A stretch of DNA of 64,000 nt. It comes from Sinonovacula constricta (Eukaryota > Mollusca > Bivalvia > Cardiida > Solecurtidae). This document shows, in pieces, positions 11,093 to 21,973 of this stretch. Location of the stretch: positions 4,593,660 through 4,657,659 of the forward strand of contig CM017567.1 in assembly GCA_007844125.1 (NCBI GenBank). Direction: 5' to 3'. Under the pieces are notes generated by a model. It was not told where the DNA came from. It saw only the letters and a program-made list of their open reading frames with translations, and searched no databases. Numbering within the stretch: the first letter of the stretch is position 1; each line of letters starts with the position of its first letter. The translations under genes and the position numbers were made by a program.

Positions 11093-12302
11093 TCAAACAA
11101 AATATTCAGTTTCATCAACCGAATTAACTGGTTTTGGTGTAGTCACCAACTGACAAACCCACTGACCAAACCGATCAGGTGGCTTACGAACTCTGGTTGA
11201 GCGACGCTCAACTGATTCTTCAGGTGAAGAAATTATTGGATTCAGATCTCTATGATTTATATCTGGAGTTTGTTCTGTTCTGGTGGGTGATGCATCATCT
11301 ACCGGACCAGAGTGTTCAACTGCTTGATTGCTAGGGAGGTTATGAGTTTGATCCTTGAGAGACAGTGAGGGTGAATGAGCGCGATCAGCAACGAATTCAA
11401 CCGAACCACGTGTAATATCACTACTGACATTGTCAGTAGACAGGGTAAGATTAGAGCAACCCCTGTTGTGGTTATACAACCTACGTCTCCGAGGAATAAC
11501 ATAAACCCCTGAGCTTAAGCTAGAATCAGAATCAGACTCTGGTTCTACGTGAGAACAACTCTTATGCTTTCTCCTAGGTCTAGTTTCTTTATGAAGTACA
11601 GGCGGGGCTGGATCAGGTGGCAGGGCATTGAACTGCAACAACATGTTGCGGTGCAAGGTTCGAATCTTGCCCTGTCCATCCTCCCGTTGCACATCATATA
11701 CCGGGATTTCTGGGTTGGGTATAGCAACAATCACATAGGGTTGTTCTTCCCACCTATCTGCTAGCTTATGTTTTCCCTTGTGGCCAACAGAAAGAACTAA
11801 CACTCGGTCGCCGACCTCAAGCAAAGATGCCTTGGCCCGCCGATCGTAATACAACTTTCCTTTAGCTCCTTGTTGTGCAGACTCATCAGCTGCCAACTTG
11901 TAAGCATATTGCAATCTGCTTTTAAGTTTTGAAGCATAAGTTTGTGGATCAGTGTGATTTATTTTAGTACCAGTGCCAAGATATGCATCAATAGCAAGCC
12001 TGGGATGCCAACCAAACATAAGGTAATGGGGAGAGAACCCAGTTGCATCACTTATTGTAGCATTGTATGCTTGAACAAGAGGACCTATGTAAGTTTTCCA
12101 ATCAGCTTTTTGGTCAACTTCTAGAGTTCCGAGCATTTTCAAAAGTGTCTGATTGAAACGTTCAGATGGGATAGACTGAGCATGGTACGGTGTAGTACGT
12201 GTTTTTGCAGTGCCAGCTAGCTTGCAAAGCTCACGAATAACCTTACTTTCGAAATTTCTGCCTTGGTCACTGTGCAGTTTTTCAGGAAAGGAGTAATATC
12301 TG
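11093..12302 (-). CDS. pol: Pol: C-terminal integrase (frame-broken)
   Basis: The integrase core resumes at FFRYYSFPEKL with the second catalytic Asp in HSDQGRNF (residue 36 counting from 12373) and the Glu in SERFNQTLL (residue 71), so the DDE triad is intact across the two frames. The usual TPYHPQ-type motif reads TPYHAQSIPSERFN. A C-terminal module (GDRVLVLSVGHKGKHKLADR, PYVIV, YDVQREDGQ) resembles the GPY/F region. After that comes a hydrophilic, Ser/Pro-rich tail of about 190 residues with no chromodomain or envelope visible. The stop is at 11093. Confidence 0.9.
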
Positions 12303-13500
12303 AAAAAAGTGGTCATACAGTGCTTTAGCAGTGGTTTGCGCGGTTTGGTTTCTACAGGGCACTGCCTGAGCATACCTGGTGAAGTGATCTGTTATGACCA
12401 GTACATGTTCGAAACCACCCTTAGACATTTCTAATGATAGAAAGTCTGTGCAAACCAGCTCCATTGGTCTAGAAGTTTTGATGTTGACCAATTCTGCTGT
12501 TTGAATAGGAGTTTTCCTCCGTATGCAACGTCCACATGTTTCCACCTTGGCACTGACATCTTTTTCAAGACCAGGCCAGTAGAAACGTTGTCTAGCCAAC
12601 CAAAGTGTCTTTTCTTTGCCAGGATGCCCTACATCCTCATGCACCCCTTTCAATGCAAGTTTGCGATAGGACACTGGCAAAACTAATTGTTTGCATGGCT
12701 GACCATCTTGTGTAGTGGTCCTGTACAGCACTCCAGACTCAACAGTGAGGCGGTTCCATTCCCTAAGAAATCGCTGTACCTGCCAAGGCTCACGTCTGAA
12801 CTCTCCCTCCCTGGGGCGACGACCACTACCAAGAAGTTTTGAAACCCTAGCTATCAATTTGTCTTGTGCTTGCTCTACTTTCCAGTTGACCTTCTGAAAG
12901 CTATCAAACTGATTCTCAACCTCCTCGGCCGAAGGAGGCAGACAACCAGCTGACACACACGTGACCAAGGGCACGTTAGCTGTAGCGGCTGTACAAATAG
13001 CCTTTATGGTCTCTGGAAATACCACAGGTATGCGTGACAGGCTGTCAGCATCCGCATTCAACTTTCCTGCCCTGTACTTAAGGGTGAAATTGAAATTAGC
13101 TAATGATGCTACCCAACGATGACTAGTTGCATCTAGCTTAGCTGTGGTAAGCACGTACGTGAGTGGGTTGTTGTCTGTAACTACCTCAAAAGAGTTACCC
13201 CAGAGATAGTCATTGAATTTCTCAGTGACAGCCCACTTCAACGCAAGAAATTCAAGCTTGTGAGCTGGGTAATTTCTTTCACTGGGTCTCAAACTTCGAC
13301 TGGCATATGCAATAACGCGTTCTGTGCCATCATCCTGCTTCTGATAGAGGACTGCTCCTAAACCAGTGCCAGAACTATCAGTGTGCAGAATAAATGGTTT
13401 TGTATAGTCGGCAAAGGCTAAGACCGGTGCATTGGTCAACTTATCGACAAGAGTATCGAAAGCTGTCTGTTGGTCTGAAGCCCAAATCCACTTTGTAGGA
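12303..13500 (-). CDS. pol: Pol: RNase H and N-terminal integrase (frame-broken)
   Basis: Counting residues from 13559, RNase H shows FILHTDSSGTGLGAVLY (Asp 61), HKLEFLALKWAV (Glu 103), VVTDNNPL (Asp 129) and RAGKLNADADSLSR. The integrase zinc-binding HHCC domain follows (HEDVGHPGKEKT...CGRC), then the catalytic core with its first Asp in ELVCTDFLSLE. The frame is lost inside a run of six A (+ strand 12303-12308); one extra base there explains the early stop at 12282. The core continues in the next frame. Confidence 0.92.
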
Positions 13501-13960
13501 CTTTTCCGACGTTTCTGACTTCTTCTTAACCACTTTACCATTGAGACAATGACCTTCAAGCAATCTGTTCAAAGGCTTAACTATGATTGCATAGTTTTCC
13601 ACAAAGCGCCGATAGTACCCAGAAAAACCAAGGAACTGACGTAATTCCTTAATATTTTTAGGCCCTGGCCACTTCTCAATGGCTGATGTCTTCTCTGGAT
13701 CTGTGTGGATACCAGCAGAAGATATGGTATGTCCAAGATATGATACTGATGACATGAAAAGTTCACACTTTGAGGGTTTTAACTTGAGACCATGTTCCGA
13801 CAACTTAGAAAATACAGCTTCTAATCGCCTGACATGTTCATCAAAGTTTCTTGAGAAAATGAGGATATCGTCTATGAACACAAGACATTCCCGCAGGTGT
13901 AGATCACCCATTGTACGTTCAGCCAAACGCTGAAATGTGGCACAAGCATTAGTAAGCCAA
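13490..13960 (-). CDS. pol: Pol: C-terminal reverse transcriptase (frame-broken)
   Basis: The segment begins at LTNACATFQRLAERTMGDL and contains the RT active site in the form VFIDDILIF; FIDD in place of YVDD is common in Ty3/Gypsy. Thumb and connection motifs follow: KLKPSKCELF, VSYLGHTIS, PGPKNIKELRQFLGFSGYYR and KPLNRLL. The frame changes near 13500, after about SETSEKS, where the RNase H frame takes over. Confidence 0.9.
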
Positions 13961-15310
13961 AACCCATGCGAGTCCATTCATAGAAACCCATGTTTCCGAC
14001 TGAAAATGCTGTGTACGGGATGCTTTTTTCCTCCATTTTCACATTCCAGTAACCAGATCTTAGGTCAAGTTTTGAAAACATAGTAGAGCCAACTAGAGAG
14101 TCAACGATATCATCAAACCTAGGAAGCATATAGGCATCCTTCCTTGTTCTTGAATTCAGCAGTCTCCAGTCAATGCAGAAGCGAAGGCTGCCGTCTCGCT
14201 TTCTCACTAAAACTACATTACTGGAATAGGGACTGTCTGACTCCCTAATCACTCCTGCATCAAGCATCTGTCTAATGTGTTGACGTACCTCCTCATACAT
14301 GCTTGGGGGTATTTTCCTGTATGGTTGTTTAAATGGCCTGTCATCCTCTAACACAATCTTGTGCTCGAGAAGATCAGTGCAACCAATGTCTGTAAGCCCA
14401 GTAGAAAACACATGTTTCCAGTTGCCTAAAACCTGATGAACCCTAAGGAGCTGCTCAGGTGTGAGGTTATCTATATTGATTTTCACACCCAAATCATTGC
14501 TTTCAGCATCCTTGGACTTTGAGTTAGGCAACTCTGAGGCTAAACTGTCAATCACTTCAACTTCTGTGAGTTTGCAAACAGTAGTTTTGGGGTGTATTGT
14601 CAATGGCTTTGCAGTCATATTGCAGACCTTGACAACAATTCTGGCAAAAGATCCAGATTGTTTCATCTTAACAAGCCTTGGACAAACAATGTAACCTGGG
14701 GTACCACTGTCTGGATTCTCCGTCACAACATGGGATATACCATGAGCAACATTTCTGACAACACATGTCAGAGTTGTTGTCTGGTTTGCACCCAGTTTGT
14801 AAGCTTTGTTGCCATAAAGTGTAGCTGAAATGGACTGGCATGTCAAACTGTTGACCGCAGTTTTCCATTCTAATGGCAAATCTGATGGATCAAACTTATC
14901 TCTAAATTGTCTAATAACATTGGTTCCTAAGATAACTGGACATGATTGTGAGAATCGGTTATCTGGAGTCACTAAAATTGGAACATTTACATTAAAATCA
15001 GAAAACAGAACTGATAAATTGCACTCTATGTATACAATATAGTCCAGTTTTGCTCCATCTGCCAATGAAATTTCTAAACCTAACATGTTCAGTGGTAGTA
15101 CTTTTGGATGCTCTGTAAAAGTATGTAGAGAACTTTCGTTTATGACTGAAACCATGGAACCGGTATCAATCAAACAAACAAATTCTCTGTTGTTAATTAC
15201 TACCCTACTCTGGTTCGAATCTCCAACTAACCTTGAAATTAAGTCATTAGCCGGACCATCGGAGTCACCAACCTTAGTCTGGTCCACAACTGAGGTGGTT
15301 ACTCTTTTGG
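13950..15310 (-). CDS. pol: Pol: aspartic protease and N-terminal reverse transcriptase (frame-broken)
   Basis: Counting from codon 15287, the retropepsin motif LIDTGSMVSV lies at about residues 39-48 (catalytic Asp 41). A linker follows, then Ty3/Gypsy reverse transcriptase: QPYRKIPPSMYEEV, SPYSSNVVLVRKRDGSLRF, DWRLLNSRT, and FSKLDLRSGYWNVKME, which holds the first catalytic Asp. The frame departs just after EWTRMGFGL, near 13956, where one base appears to be missing; RT continues in the frame of 13441-13977. The first codon at 15287 is GTG, not ATG, consistent with expression as a Gag-Pol fusion. Confidence 0.9.
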
Positions 15311-15800
15311 CTGCCCTCTCTTTCCTGCAGAGTAACTATTACGGTTATACCAACCTCCCCTACCTCTACCACTATTAAAGTGATTTTGGTTGGATTGGTT
15401 CCTGGGCTGTGACGTTTGATGATATGTTGATGCCTGTTGCCCAGCACTGTCTAACCGCTTCAAAATCTGATCTAACTTAGACTCATACTTGGCTTCTAGT
15501 CGCTTTTCTACATCTCCTATCTCTTTCTTTAAAGCAATCTCAAGCTTACTGAAACGATCATCACTGCTGACACTTACCGGATTCATGTGTATTTTCTTGT
15601 TCAAAGCAGTTTTCTCCAGCATTAACTCTTTCTCTACTATTCTTATCTCTCTTAGCAAAGAATTGAACTCTGAGATGGAGTCATACTTGTGTCTAGTCTG
15701 AGACTTCAACTTCTCATTTGACAATGAAGTCCAGAACTTATGACGCAGCATGTCATTCTTAGCACTTGCAACTATGTGATTGTACTGCTGAATGCAATAG
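15299..15800 (-). CDS. gag: Gag, C-terminal part (frame-broken)
   Basis: This frame continues Gag from about YNHIVASAKND. It holds a long charged helix likely to form a coiled coil (IREIRIVEKELMLEKTALNKK and KEIGDVEKRLEAKYESKLDQI), then a Gln/Asn/Gly-rich tail with GRGRGGWYNRNS. No CCHC zinc knuckle is visible; the RG-rich tail may bind RNA instead, as in Gag proteins lacking a knuckle. The frame stops at 15299. Pol overlaps it in the -1 frame, upstream of codon 15287, across an A-rich stretch near 15303-15310, so programmed -1 frameshifting is possible. Confidence 0.7.
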
Positions 15801-16292
15801 GGTCTCGAGCCTACAAGCAAACGATGTCACTGACTCATCCGGCAACTGCCTCGCATTAAAAAATTCCTGCATAATCATGCCATGAGTAGAGACATCACCA
15901 AACATGGCATCCAGCTTGCCTACTATGTCGGTGATTGAAGCTGTCTCATCCAAAGGAATAATTAAGCGGCGCGCAGTACCCCTTACAGACCTCCTGATGG
16001 CTTGCAACAAACAACTCTCTGTAATGTCAGAGTCCCCCATACAACACCTAATCTCATATCTCCATTCAACAAAATTACACTCACCTCTTTGCAGCGGTTC
16101 ATCTCCTGAAAATAAAGGGAATTTCGGAACTATCGGTGCTATATGAAAAAGATGTGACTCCTCTTGTTCTGTTTTTATAAAATGTGTCATACCCCGACCT
16201 TTAGGTGCTGGCTTATATGAAGCATCTAAAACTTTCTTTAAAGGTGTATATTCACCAACAGGTACAAAATCTTTCATATCTCCTTCTGCCAT
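15759..16292 (-). CDS. gag: Gag, N-terminal part (frame-broken)
   Basis: Translation most likely starts at the ATG ending at 16292 (MAEGDMKDFVPV); the frame upstream contains only non-ATG codons. The product should be the structural Gag protein that packages element RNA. It includes a region like retrotransposon gag (SVRGTARRLIIPLDE, GDVSTHGMIMQEFFNARQLPDESVTSF), a pattern seen in Gag capsid-type domains. The frame is lost near 15790, just after LLHSAVQ, and Gag continues in another frame at 15299. A one-base insertion or two-base loss explains it. Confidence 0.75.
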   Translation of the reverse strand: MAEGDMKDFVPVGEYTPLKKVLDASYKPAPKGRGMTHFIKTEQEESHLFHIAPIVPKFPLFSGDEPLQRGECNFVEWRYEIRCCMGDSDITESCLLQAIRRSVRGTARRLIIPLDETASITDIVGKLDAMFGDVSTHGMIMQEFFNARQLPDESVTSFACRLETLLHSAVQSHSCKC

Positions 16293-18107
16293 GATGATAT
16301 AAACAAATTCCAAAGAAACTAAACACTAATCAATACCCACAAGTTAAAAACAACTTTTAACTGAAACACAACAAATAACAAAGTCAATTGAGACCATTCT
16401 TGAAAAAGAACAACTGAAATTTTGAAGAGGATTCTCTGGTTGAACATACACGAGCTGAAAATATGAATGCCATCACATTACCAGATCGAACCTAAAATGC
16501 AAACAAACCCAATCTCCAGACTTACTAACATCCAATTCTGAATGGAGCGTTTACTCAATATTCAATACCTTGATATAATACTATTAATATAATATACCAC
16601 AAACTAATGATATCTAAAACACAAATAATAAACACTGAAACATATAATATGTAAAAATAAAACATAGAAACTTACCTACACTGCAACATATAAAACCTAT
16701 ATCACACACACATACACACAATTGTATAACAAAATGTTAGTAAGGGTTAAGTGCTAGTTAAAAAAGGGTGAAAAGGAAAGGGTCAAATCCACTGAGCTGC
16801 AAAGAAAATTTTCTATCTCATAATTAAGCTGAAAAACAAAGTTAAATCTAAAACCAAAATAAAGTCCTTATTTCAAAAAAATTAAATTCCTTGCAATTAA
16901 CCACTGCCCCTATAACAAAAATGAAATATCTAAATAAACAACAGCAAAATAAACAATCAAGAACATAAAAACACATTTAAGGTAAAATTATTCAAAATGT
17001 ATCTCAATACTATATAAAAAACAAATCATGTATGCTTAAACTTAAGTCATAATGCATTGATACACAAAATTCAAATCTTAATATAATGACAAAAGGTAAT
17101 TGACAGAGTGAAAAAATCACTTAGGAAAAATACAATAGTCAAGCAAGAGTTACTATGTTGCCCTTGAATGAATGAAAGTAACAACCAAACAATTTTGAAT
17201 AAATTGCTTAAATCTACCCTTGTCAATATTTCTTACTTAAAAATAAAAGTTAACATTATGTTAACAGAAAAACTTTCAACAAAAAAAATAATTTCAACCG
17301 AGTAGTTATTCAAATAACCTTAAAAGCTTTAGCTAAATTGGTCACATGTTTACCGATCTAAAAATAGAAACAAGGAAAAACCCAACCGATATTTATCAGG
17401 ATACATGTGCTTGTAACAAAAAATTTGAAAGGGATGCAAATTTACCATGAATGCCTAAATTTCACTAGGTAAACACCTCTTTACAGTTCTACTCTACTTC
17501 ATTTTTAGCAAAATGCAAAAAACGTTGCTTTATGCTGAATTTTACAATTTAAAATATGAAAAAATTACAAAAATAAAAAAATAATTATAGCAAATATATA
17601 CAATGTTGAATTTTACATTTTTAAAATATGACAAATTTACAATAAAAAGGTTAACAATATAGCAAATTTATACAATTTTCTGTAAAATTGTCTAGAAATG
17701 TTTGTGCTTGTAGTACTAAGTAAGTACTTACAGTTTAACACTCAAAACTTGTCACAAAAAAGTCTCTCCAACGAAGAAATCCAACGTTGAATCCAGCGCT
17801 GACAGTTTATGGATAGTAACGAAGAAGTTGCAACAAGGTCGACTCCTGAATGGTCAAACCGGTTATCAATAATAAAAAAAACACTTCACTCGCGCACGCT
17901 CATGAGCACAAAAAACACTGTGGCCACTCACTAGCACTGTAGCTTCTGGTTGTTGGAAGCTTACTTTCTCCAAGTCCAAGGTTCCAAACGCTACCGTTGC
18001 TTTCTAATCACCTCACGCAGAAACTTCTTCCCGGAACTACTCAGCAACTCCTCTGGACATGCTGTAAGGTGGTCCAAGTAAACTGTGCACTTCTGCCCCG
18101 CCCGGTT
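16293..18107 (-). other. Long AT-rich leader of the LTR element
   Basis: About 1.8 kb separates the primer-binding site from the first gag ATG. It is rich in A/T runs and has no long frame. It may hold packaging or dimerisation signals, but none can be named from sequence. Confidence 0.5.
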
Positions 18108-18127
18108 TGAAAAGCCGGGATCGCCAT
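18108..18127 (-). promoter_or_regulatory. Putative tRNA primer-binding site
   Basis: Directly after the 5' LTR, read on the - strand with one base (A) between, comes TGGCGATCCCGGCTTTTC. LTR elements usually place a sequence starting TGG, complementary to a tRNA 3' CCA end, here. I could not assign the tRNA by eye. Confidence 0.6.
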
Positions 18128-18682
18128 TGTTTACCGGGGGTTATAAAAATAACAGTTCCGGTGCAGGTTCAATAGTTTCTTTATTTCACGTCAATATTAT
18201 TATTCGTATTAACTGAGGTTATATAAAGCCAACAACAAATGTACAATAAAACCTCACTAGAAATAAACACACCAAACCGGGCAGCAGTTATTAAAGTACC
18301 GGTATACTGGATTTAAAATAAATTAAATCTCTAGCAAAACATATGCTAACTGGTCAAAGACCTAGCCCAAAGTGAAGTTTAATTACGATGTTAGTTCTGA
18401 GACTGAAAAGAAGTATGCATGCTGATTGGTTAGTATTTTTAGATTGTTATGATCTATTTAGAAAGATAAGTTACCAAACCAGTTCTACCACACTACTCAC
18501 TTAAGACACTACAGACAAGACACAGTGGACAGAGACTGGACACACCAGACTGGACACATTACTAGACAAAACATAACTGACCACTCACACTAAAGGGTTG
18601 CTAACTAGGACAGATACATAAATAAAATAGTAATAATAATAATAATAATAATGATAATAATGATAATGAAGCCTGGGTAACA
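18128..18682 (-). repeat. 5' LTR of the Ty3/Gypsy element
   Basis: This is the upstream LTR in element orientation, about 555 bp, bounded by TG...CA. It differs from the other LTR at about five scattered sites, for example 'acaaatgtac' against 'acaaatttac' and 'aattacgatg' against 'aattaagatg', and in the length of an AAT/GAT-rich microsatellite close to one end. It should hold the element's promoter, but I did not identify a TATA box with confidence. Confidence 0.92.
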
Positions 18683-19099
18683 TAAATGATAAAATAACAC
18701 TTTTTAAAACATAATCTCTTTGTTTTATCCATCAAAACATTACACTCGACATCTGATGTCAATAACAGTAAACTAATAGTTCTTGTACTTGGACAGGCTC
18801 TTACATATAATTCAAAATTCTGAAATGAATCATAATGTATTGTACATGTAGTATATGTAGAAGTGCACTAGCGGAGTTATAAAATACCCCGTTTTTTAAT
18901 CAGATAAACAAACAAATCAAACAAATATTTCAGTTAATGTGACATAAGTGCATGTAAACGCCTAACCTACGTACCCGATTTTGTCTCACCTAATATCATA
19001 TCATCTCCATTGAGAGTACTGAAACATGTTCCTTAGATTCCATAAATTGCTCAAAAGATGCTGAGTAATGGTAAGGGTAATGATTTACAATGATTTGCA

Positions 19100-19159
19100 C
19101 TGTTTAATGTTAATTGGGTTTAGCTTTCCACCGACAGTATTTCAGCCATCTGGAGACGG
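19100..19159 (-). repeat. 5'-truncated SINE tail
   Basis: The segment reads, on the - strand, ccgtctccagatggctgaaa then 'actgtcggtgg' and 'aaacccaat', matching the 3' ends of the SINE copies at 53.4 and 62.7 kb. Direct repeats TGATTTGCA at 19091-19099 and 19160-19168 look like its target-site duplication. Confidence 0.65.
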
Positions 19160-19523
19160 TGATTTGCAATGATTTATAAGGGTCATGATTTATGGCTAGT
19201 TCAAGACTGTATGATAAAATCACAACCAACTTTTCACGACGTACTAATCAATGTTTCAGGAAAAAAACTTTTATTAATTATGTAGACTATACGCGTGTAA
19301 AATATTTTTTTCCAATTATTATATATGGTTTATACGCATTATTATTCGTTATATATATTATGTGTCTTTATTTTATCATACTGTTTTTTCTATAAAATAA
19401 AAGATACTGTTTTGTAAAAACAAAAACCTTTTAGCAGTCATAATTACATTTATATTGGTACATAGAACGTACATAAACAAGTTATGGAAATTGCGTATCA
19501 GCCAACTTACAAATGTACCCTAT

Positions 19524-20455
19524 TTACAAAATGTGCTCGATATGACGTCCATTTTGAGCAAGCATGACGTCAAATTTGCGTTTGAAAATAGTCAATACTT
19601 TGCGGCATGGCTCTGGTGTAATTCTGTTGAGTTCTCTTCTCATCACACGTTTGGGGTCGCCAGTAGACTGAGCAGAATGTGTGTATACACGCTCTTTCAA
19701 GTATCCTCTCATGTAGAAGTCTAGAGAATTGAGATCGGGGAGTGCGGTGGTTACTCATTCGCAGTGCAAAATGAAATGTTCAAACCAATCTCTGTCCATG
19801 TCAAACCTTTTCCTCTTCAATGTAGGTATGAATGTCTTCTTCAGTAAAGTCAGGAAGCGAGTCTTGTTGATTGTTGTTACATGACCTTCATCGTCTTCAA
19901 AGAAGAATGGACCAATAACTCCGTGCACGCTGAGTGCATCCTACGCCGTCACCTTTTCACCGTGCAGAGGATTTCGATGAAAAGTTAAGGCCTTTCTGTT
20001 CCCCAAAATCTGCAGTTCTGTTTACTCACTTCAGCATTTAAATAAAAGTGTGCTTAATCAGAAAACCAGAGCTGATCAATGATGCCGGTGTCGGTATGCA
20101 CCAAATGAGCAAATGCTAGCCTGCTTAAAATATCGCTTTTCTTTAGATGTTGCAAAAGCAGCATGGTCGATTTATTTGTATGGAGTCAGATTCAAGTCAT
20201 ACATCAACATCATGTAGAAACTTGAATTACTTGCCATGTCAGTTATCCCGCCCAGAACTCTCCGCACTGACCTTTGTGGGATATTTTCACTTCCTCAATA
20301 GCTTCAAATGTTCTGAAAGATTGTGGTCGACCAGGGTTGCTATGTCGCCAGTCTTTAAGTGTGCCAGATTCTTTAAAACCTTCTTACAATTCTTTGTACT
20401 GATTTTGATTTTTCAGATCTCGATAATTGTTTTTCATTGTGTTTACTACCGTTTT
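19524..20455 (-). pseudogene. Decayed Tc1/mariner-superfamily transposase
   Basis: Reading the - strand from 20455, broken frames give an HTH-type N-terminus (FKESGTLKDW, then NPGRPQSFRT, like the GRPR linker). Next come a patch SDILSRLAFAHL, then QLWFSD with the first catalytic Asp followed by a TAA where an acidic residue is expected, and AHFYLN, QNCRFWG, VHGVIGPFFFEDDEGH and TRFLTLLKKTFIPTLKRKR. The C-terminus reads PDLNSLDFYMRGYLKERVY, with the third catalytic Asp, and ends QNGRHIEHIL at 19524. This order is that of mariner-like transposases that cut and paste DNA. The second catalytic Asp region (QDGA-type) is not visible. Several stops and frameshifts show it is long dead. I could not define its terminal inverted repeats. 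Confidence 0.8.
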
Positions 20456-20929
20456 CAATGATATTGTTTGATAATACAATTTTACAATTTCATAACTTCA
20501 TGACGTCAAAGGTTTCCCCGTACGTTATGTTTGTGTAAAAAGTGTATTTTGCCTTTAAAATAATATATAATTTGATATTATAGATGAAATATACCAAATA
20601 TGAAACATTCTTATAAGGAGATATATTATGAAACATTCTCTGGACGCGATTGCAAATTAAATTATTGTATTCACGTTAGTTTAACAAGAAAGAATAAAGC
20701 AATAAAACAACTGGTAAATATCCAAGAAATCAATGTTGAGTTTTATGAAATTGGGAAGGCTGCCCTTGTAAGCAAATAAGTTAGCCGATGTACTTACATA
20801 CATTAAAACTATTTTTATTTCACTTCTGTTTTGAACTTAATATTTAAGGAAAATCTACTTGATACCCAATTGTTAATAATCCGAAGAACATCGATTTAAG
20901 TTAGAACTAGCTAGTAATCGGAGCATAAT
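20456..20929. other. AT-rich non-coding DNA
   Basis: Nothing beyond the transposase relic's flank was recognised. Its missing terminal repeat could lie here. Confidence 0.4.
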
Positions 20930-21465
20930 TTGTGTATTACTGTGCCTGCATCATTGCTAACCAGTCCTTTATCGTCGGATAGTGGGGATCATCCGGCAGC
21001 TGCCGTGTTTCATTAGATCAATCTGGAGTCTATTGGAGTAAATCGGAGGTGTACCGGCTTCTATCGGCTTATAAACCGGCTCGTGATTGGTCCTTTCTCA
21101 CCGTACAAAACCATAGCTGAACCGGTCCAGGTTCGAAGCCCACAGCAGGTCACCCATATTACTACAATTTATCTCGATAGTCACAGAGTTGAGCCTCGAG
21201 CCCTATCGGAAATCACCAACGTTGCCTCGGAATAGAGCAGATCAACACGATAAGGGTGTTAACATCTTTAAAGCAACCGGCGCTGTTTGTGGGTTCTAGT
21301 CGAAGCACCAAAGTTTGTCCCACATGTGCTTCTGCGGTTGTACTCTCGGTTGAACATGGTTTCTCTCTGCTCACTTAACTTGGAGGCACCTGCTTGTGTT
21401 GAGATTCTTGCTTAAAATAAAGACTTAACGCTGTTAAATGTGTCATTGTTGTGCAAAAACTGGTT
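20930..21465. other. GC-richer unexplained block
   Basis: This block of about 0.5 kb is clearly richer in G+C than its surroundings and shows no long ORF. It contains many 'ccgg' and 'cggct' words, a tRNA box-B-like word (ggttcgaagcc, near 21130) and an AATAAA-like 'aaaataaagac' close to its right end. Possibilities include a solo LTR, a non-coding exon or a short element. I could not match it to another sequence in the window. Confidence 0.35.
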
Positions 21466-21900
21466 ACCATACTTTAAATTTAATTAATTATCGAAAGTAT
21501 TGAATGAAGAATTTACGAATACACTTTAAAAATAACCCAAAATAGCAATGATGGGTTCTGGCAATCATACGGGTTTGAAAATAGAATTTAGTAACGTGAA
21601 GACAAATTGTACGTCAACGAGCCATACAGCTAAATGCGGCATACTTCCATTTTTCATACGATGTCTCCCACGTAAGAACTGTCACAAGCGAGTTCAGGTA
21701 AACCACTTTTATATGCTAAACACTAATTGTCTCAACAAAACAACGAGATGATGTTATGAATCTAATGCCGTACACTACTGAGGTCATTCCCATGGCGATA
21801 TGTAACCGTTAGGGATATGTTAATTGAAGCTTTAAAATATCAGAATTAGCCTCCGAACAATACATATACGTATTATTTGTTTGTTCCTAAAACCCATTTA

Positions 21901-21973
21901 ATATTTTCTAGCAAAAGTTTTGTTTAAATCCCATGAGACGTGGGATATAGACAAAACCTTTGTTAGAAAATAT
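21901..21973. repeat. Foldback hairpin of 73 bp
   Basis: Left arm 21901-21933 (starting atattttctagcaaaagttt) pairs with 21941-21973 over 33 positions with about five mismatches; the loop is seven bases (tgagacg). Matching extends weakly on both sides, and 'gaattagcctc' occurs on both flanks (about 21842 and 21975). Confidence 0.65.

Larger units (their letters stand above)
10104..18682 (-). mobile_element. Full-length Ty3/Gypsy LTR retrotransposon
   Basis: Two near-identical direct repeats of about 555-561 bp bound an internal region encoding, on the - strand, gag, protease, reverse transcriptase, RNase H and integrase in Ty3/Gypsy order. Each LTR begins TGTTTACC and ends GGTAACA on the + strand. 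The element is flanked by TAAA on both sides (ATAAA if one base is assigned to the duplication instead of the LTR). A primer-binding-like sequence starting TGGCGATCCCGG directly follows the 5' LTR, and a purine tract GGGAGGAAG precedes the 3' LTR. The leader before gag is unusually long, about 1.8 kb. The LTRs differ by only a handful of substitutions plus a microsatellite length change, indicating recent insertion, yet the coding region has four frame breaks. There is no envelope-like ORF. Confidence 0.95.
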
